A stretch of DNA of 64,000 nt, from positions 1-64,000 of the forward strand of contig NZ_JBISCD010000034.1 in assembly GCF_044386045.1 (NCBI RefSeq), read 5' to 3'. The notes beneath the pieces are model-generated. The model saw nothing but the letters and a program-made list of their open reading frames with translations, made no database searches and was not told the origin of the DNA. The position numbers and the translations under genes were made by a program. The stretch comes from Thalassobellus sediminis. Its GTDB lineage: Bacteria > Bacteroidota > Bacteroidia > Flavobacteriales > Flavobacteriaceae. Below are positions 62,156 to 64,000 of this stretch, piece after piece (positions within the stretch are counted from its first letter, which is position 1; each line of letters opens with the position of its first letter).

Positions 62156-63733
62156 ATGATTAAAACAAAACGCTTTTTTTTAGTTAGTTTATCAGTTTTA
62201 CTGTTCTTTTTTTTATCAAATAAGTGCGTAGATCATATTGCTCAAAATAATCTAACCGATTTTGTTATTACAAACTACGGCGCTATTCCAGATGGAAAAA
62301 CATTAAATACAAAGGTAATTCAAAAAGCTATAGATGAAGCTTTTAAAAATAAAGGTGGAAGAATTGTGTTTCCTAAAGGCAAGTTTTTATCGGGCAGTAT
62401 TCAGTTAAAGAGTAACGTAACTTTATATTTTGAAGAAGGAGCTGTGTTGTTAGGAAGTACAAAACCACAGGACTATTTTAAGATGGATTTCCCAGGAAGG
62501 CCAACATCTCCTAAAAAAGATGATAACTCACAATTGGCTTTAATTTTAGCACATAAAGCCAATAATATTCAACTTAAAGGAAAAGGGAAAATTGATGGCC
62601 AAGGATTAAAACTAGCTTTAGCAGTAGATAGTTTGCATCATGCAGGTGTAACTATAGATCCAAATTATAATAATAGAAGACACAGACCCAATGAAACCAT
62701 GCGGCCTAAATTGTTTAGATTTTCACAATGTAACAATGTCGAAATTACAGATTTAAAAGTAGGTGAAGCATCTTGTTGGGGATTATCGTTTGAGTTATGC
62801 TCAAATCTTATTTTAGATAATCTAAAGATTTTAAATCGTTCTTATTGGAATAACGACGGAATTGATATTACAGATTGTAAAAATGTTAAGATTGTAAATT
62901 GCGATGTTAATTCTGCCGATGATGGTATTTGTTTAAAATCATATTATCCAGGGTATTTTAACGATTCTATTTATATAGCCAATTGTACCATTCGTTCCAG
63001 CGCGAGTGCTATTAAATTTGGAACAGCATCTATTGGAGGTTTTAAAAATGTAACGATTAAAGATATTCAAGTTTTTGATACGTTTCGTTCTGCCATAGCC
63101 ATCCAAACAGTTGATGGTGGTTTTATAGAAAATATAAATGTTTCTAATATAACAGCAGTTAATACTGGTAATGCCATTTTTTTAAGATTAGGCCATCGTT
63201 CTGGTGAAAAACCGGGGTCAATAAAAAACGTAAGTATTAAAAATATAAAAGTTCAAGTGCCTTTTGAACGTCCAGATATTAATTACGATTTGCGAGGTCC
63301 TGAAGTCGATTTTTTTCATAATCCCTTTTCATCAGCTATTGTAGGGATTCCAGATTATAAAATTAAAAATGTAATTCTAGAAAATATTGAAATAAACTAC
63401 CCTGGAAAAGCATCAAAAGGGATGGCTTATGTACCTTTAAGTCGATTAGACCAAGTACCAGAGGAAATTAAAAAAAGTCCAGAATTTTCCATGTTTGGTG
63501 AATATCCAGCCTACGGACTTTATGTAAGGCATGCAAAAGGAATCACTATGAAAAATATCAAATTTACCCTTGATGATAAAGATTTTAGACCTGCTTTTGT
63601 TTTTGATGATGTTGAAGATTTAAGTATAAATCAAATTAGTATTCCAAAAAGTGAAAAAGGTCAAATCATTCTAAAAGATACAAAGGGCGTTTCTTTAGAC
63701 AATGATGCTACACAAGTGGTAGAAAAATATTAG
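62156..63733 (+). CDS. GH28-family glycosidase, exported
   Basis: 525 residues with an N-terminal signal segment (about 1-22). The protein is a right-handed parallel beta-helix of the GH28 family (polygalacturonases and relatives): NYGAIPDGKTLNTKVIQKAIDEA (start typical of GH28), GSIQLKSNVTLYFEEGAVLLGS, WNNDGIDITDCKNVKI (NxD), NSADDGICLKSY (DD), FRSAIAIQTVDGG. The usual catalytic GHG motif is replaced by SAIKFGTAS, which is seen in a non-classical branch. It probably acts on a galacturonate-containing or related side chain, but the linkage is unknown. Confidence 0.85.
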   Translation: MIKTKRFFLVSLSVLLFFFLSNKCVDHIAQNNLTDFVITNYGAIPDGKTLNTKVIQKAIDEAFKNKGGRIVFPKGKFLSGSIQLKSNVTLYFEEGAVLLGSTKPQDYFKMDFPGRPTSPKKDDNSQLALILAHKANNIQLKGKGKIDGQGLKLALAVDSLHHAGVTIDPNYNNRRHRPNETMRPKLFRFSQCNNVEITDLKVGEASCWGLSFELCSNLILDNLKILNRSYWNNDGIDITDCKNVKIVNCDVNSADDGICLKSYYPGYFNDSIYIANCTIRSSASAIKFGTASIGGFKNVTIKDIQVFDTFRSAIAIQTVDGGFIENINVSNITAVNTGNAIFLRLGHRSGEKPGSIKNVSIKNIKVQVPFERPDINYDLRGPEVDFFHNPFSSAIVGIPDYKIKNVILENIEINYPGKASKGMAYVPLSRLDQVPEEIKKSPEFSMFGEYPAYGLYVRHAKGITMKNIKFTLDDKDFRPAFVFDDVEDLSINQISIPKSEKGQIILKDTKGVSLDNDATQVVEKY

Positions 63734-63747
63734 AATTATATACAATC

Positions 63748-64000
63748 ATGATAAAAACTAGTTTTCAATTTATTATTTGTTTTTTGTTTTCAGTTGTTTT
63801 GCCTGCGCAGGACAATATTTGGGAAGACCCTGCTATCAATCAAATAAACAGATTACCAGCTCATGCTACTTTCTATTCTTATGAAAATTTAGATTTAGCA
63901 AAGGCTAATATTCTTGAGAACTCTAAGTTTTATAAATCTTTAAATGGCGATTGGAAATTTAACTGGGTAGCAAAACCAAGTGAAGCGTCAAATACATTTC
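63748..64000 (+). CDS. Beta-galactosidase GH2 (start only, cut by window end)
   Basis: From the ATG at 63748 there are 84 codons before the window ends. The signal peptide (FIICFLFSVVLPAQ) is followed by NIWEDPAINQINRLPAHATF and a YSYEN segment, then SLNGDWKFNWVAKPSEA. This is the typical beginning of Bacteroidota GH2 beta-galactosidases, with the N-terminal jelly-roll domain. It lies 14 bases after the GH28 stop and extends the operon beyond the window. The catalytic domain is not visible. Confidence 0.85.
   Translation, partial: MIKTSFQFIICFLFSVVLPAQDNIWEDPAINQINRLPAHATFYSYENLDLAKANILENSKFYKSLNGDWKFNWVAKPSEASNTF

Noticed and set aside
1..64000. CRISPR array, prophage, insertion sequence or anti-phage system
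   Set aside because: No regularly spaced repeats, transposase, integrase, phage structural or defence gene was seen on either strand.

Overview
The window looks like chromosomal DNA of a member of the Flavobacteriaceae (Bacteroidota). The evidence is a strongly AT-rich composition, a type IX secretion sorting tail, a SusC/SusD pair, promoters of the Bacteroidota form TTG-N19/20-TAnnTTTG, many lipoproteins, and gene orders typical of the family (coaX-OMP-TPR-lptC-CNNM-ppiD; surE-lpxB-NlpC-comEC; the full mraZ-to-ftsZ cluster). No phage, insertion sequence or CRISPR array was seen.

Layout. 0-2.1 kb: a secreted sugar dehydrogenase and tRNA-Phe. 2.2-10.1 kb: a plus-strand envelope operon with pantothenate kinase, an outer-membrane barrel, a TPR protein, LptC, a CNNM/CBS membrane protein and a PpiD-like foldase. 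10.2-14.6 kb: an aldolase, a sodium symporter and L-fucose isomerase, which form a small sugar-use unit. 14.7-17.0 kb (minus): two mevalonate-pathway genes. 17.4-22.2 kb: two POT peptide transporters and two exported thioredoxin-fold proteins. 22.2-27.1 kb (minus): comEC, a NlpC/P60 lipoprotein, lpxB, a small membrane protein and surE. 27.2-32.1 kb: a tail-specific protease, an orphan OppC-type permease, engB and an alpha/beta hydrolase.

32.3-47.9 kb is a compact division and cell-wall cluster: mraZ, rsmH, ftsL, ftsI, murE, mraY, murD, ftsW, murG, murC, ftsQ, ftsA, ftsZ. Genes are nearly all overlapping or a few bases apart. Three 10-bp-spaced MraZ-type boxes lie directly upstream of a perfect -7 element, which also fixes the mraZ start at a TTG codon.

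47.9-49.1 kb is a junction zone with yqeY, two inverted copies of a palindromic repeat, tRNA-Arg(UCG), a 24-bp perfect hairpin and a decayed AraC regulator. From 49 kb to the window end lies a polysaccharide utilisation locus: GH127, SusC, SusD, two GH92 enzymes, an unknown secreted protein, a GH28 and the start of a GH2 beta-galactosidase. Together these suggest use of a complex glycan carrying L-arabinofuranose, mannose, galacturonate and galactose.

Most of the window is ordinary core genome. The observations most worth a second look are a perfect 16-bp terminator-like hairpin inside the lptC signal-peptide codons, a repeat whose end supplies the murD start codon, the MraZ operator, the unknown gene in the utilisation locus, and the GH92/GH28 enzymes with altered motifs.
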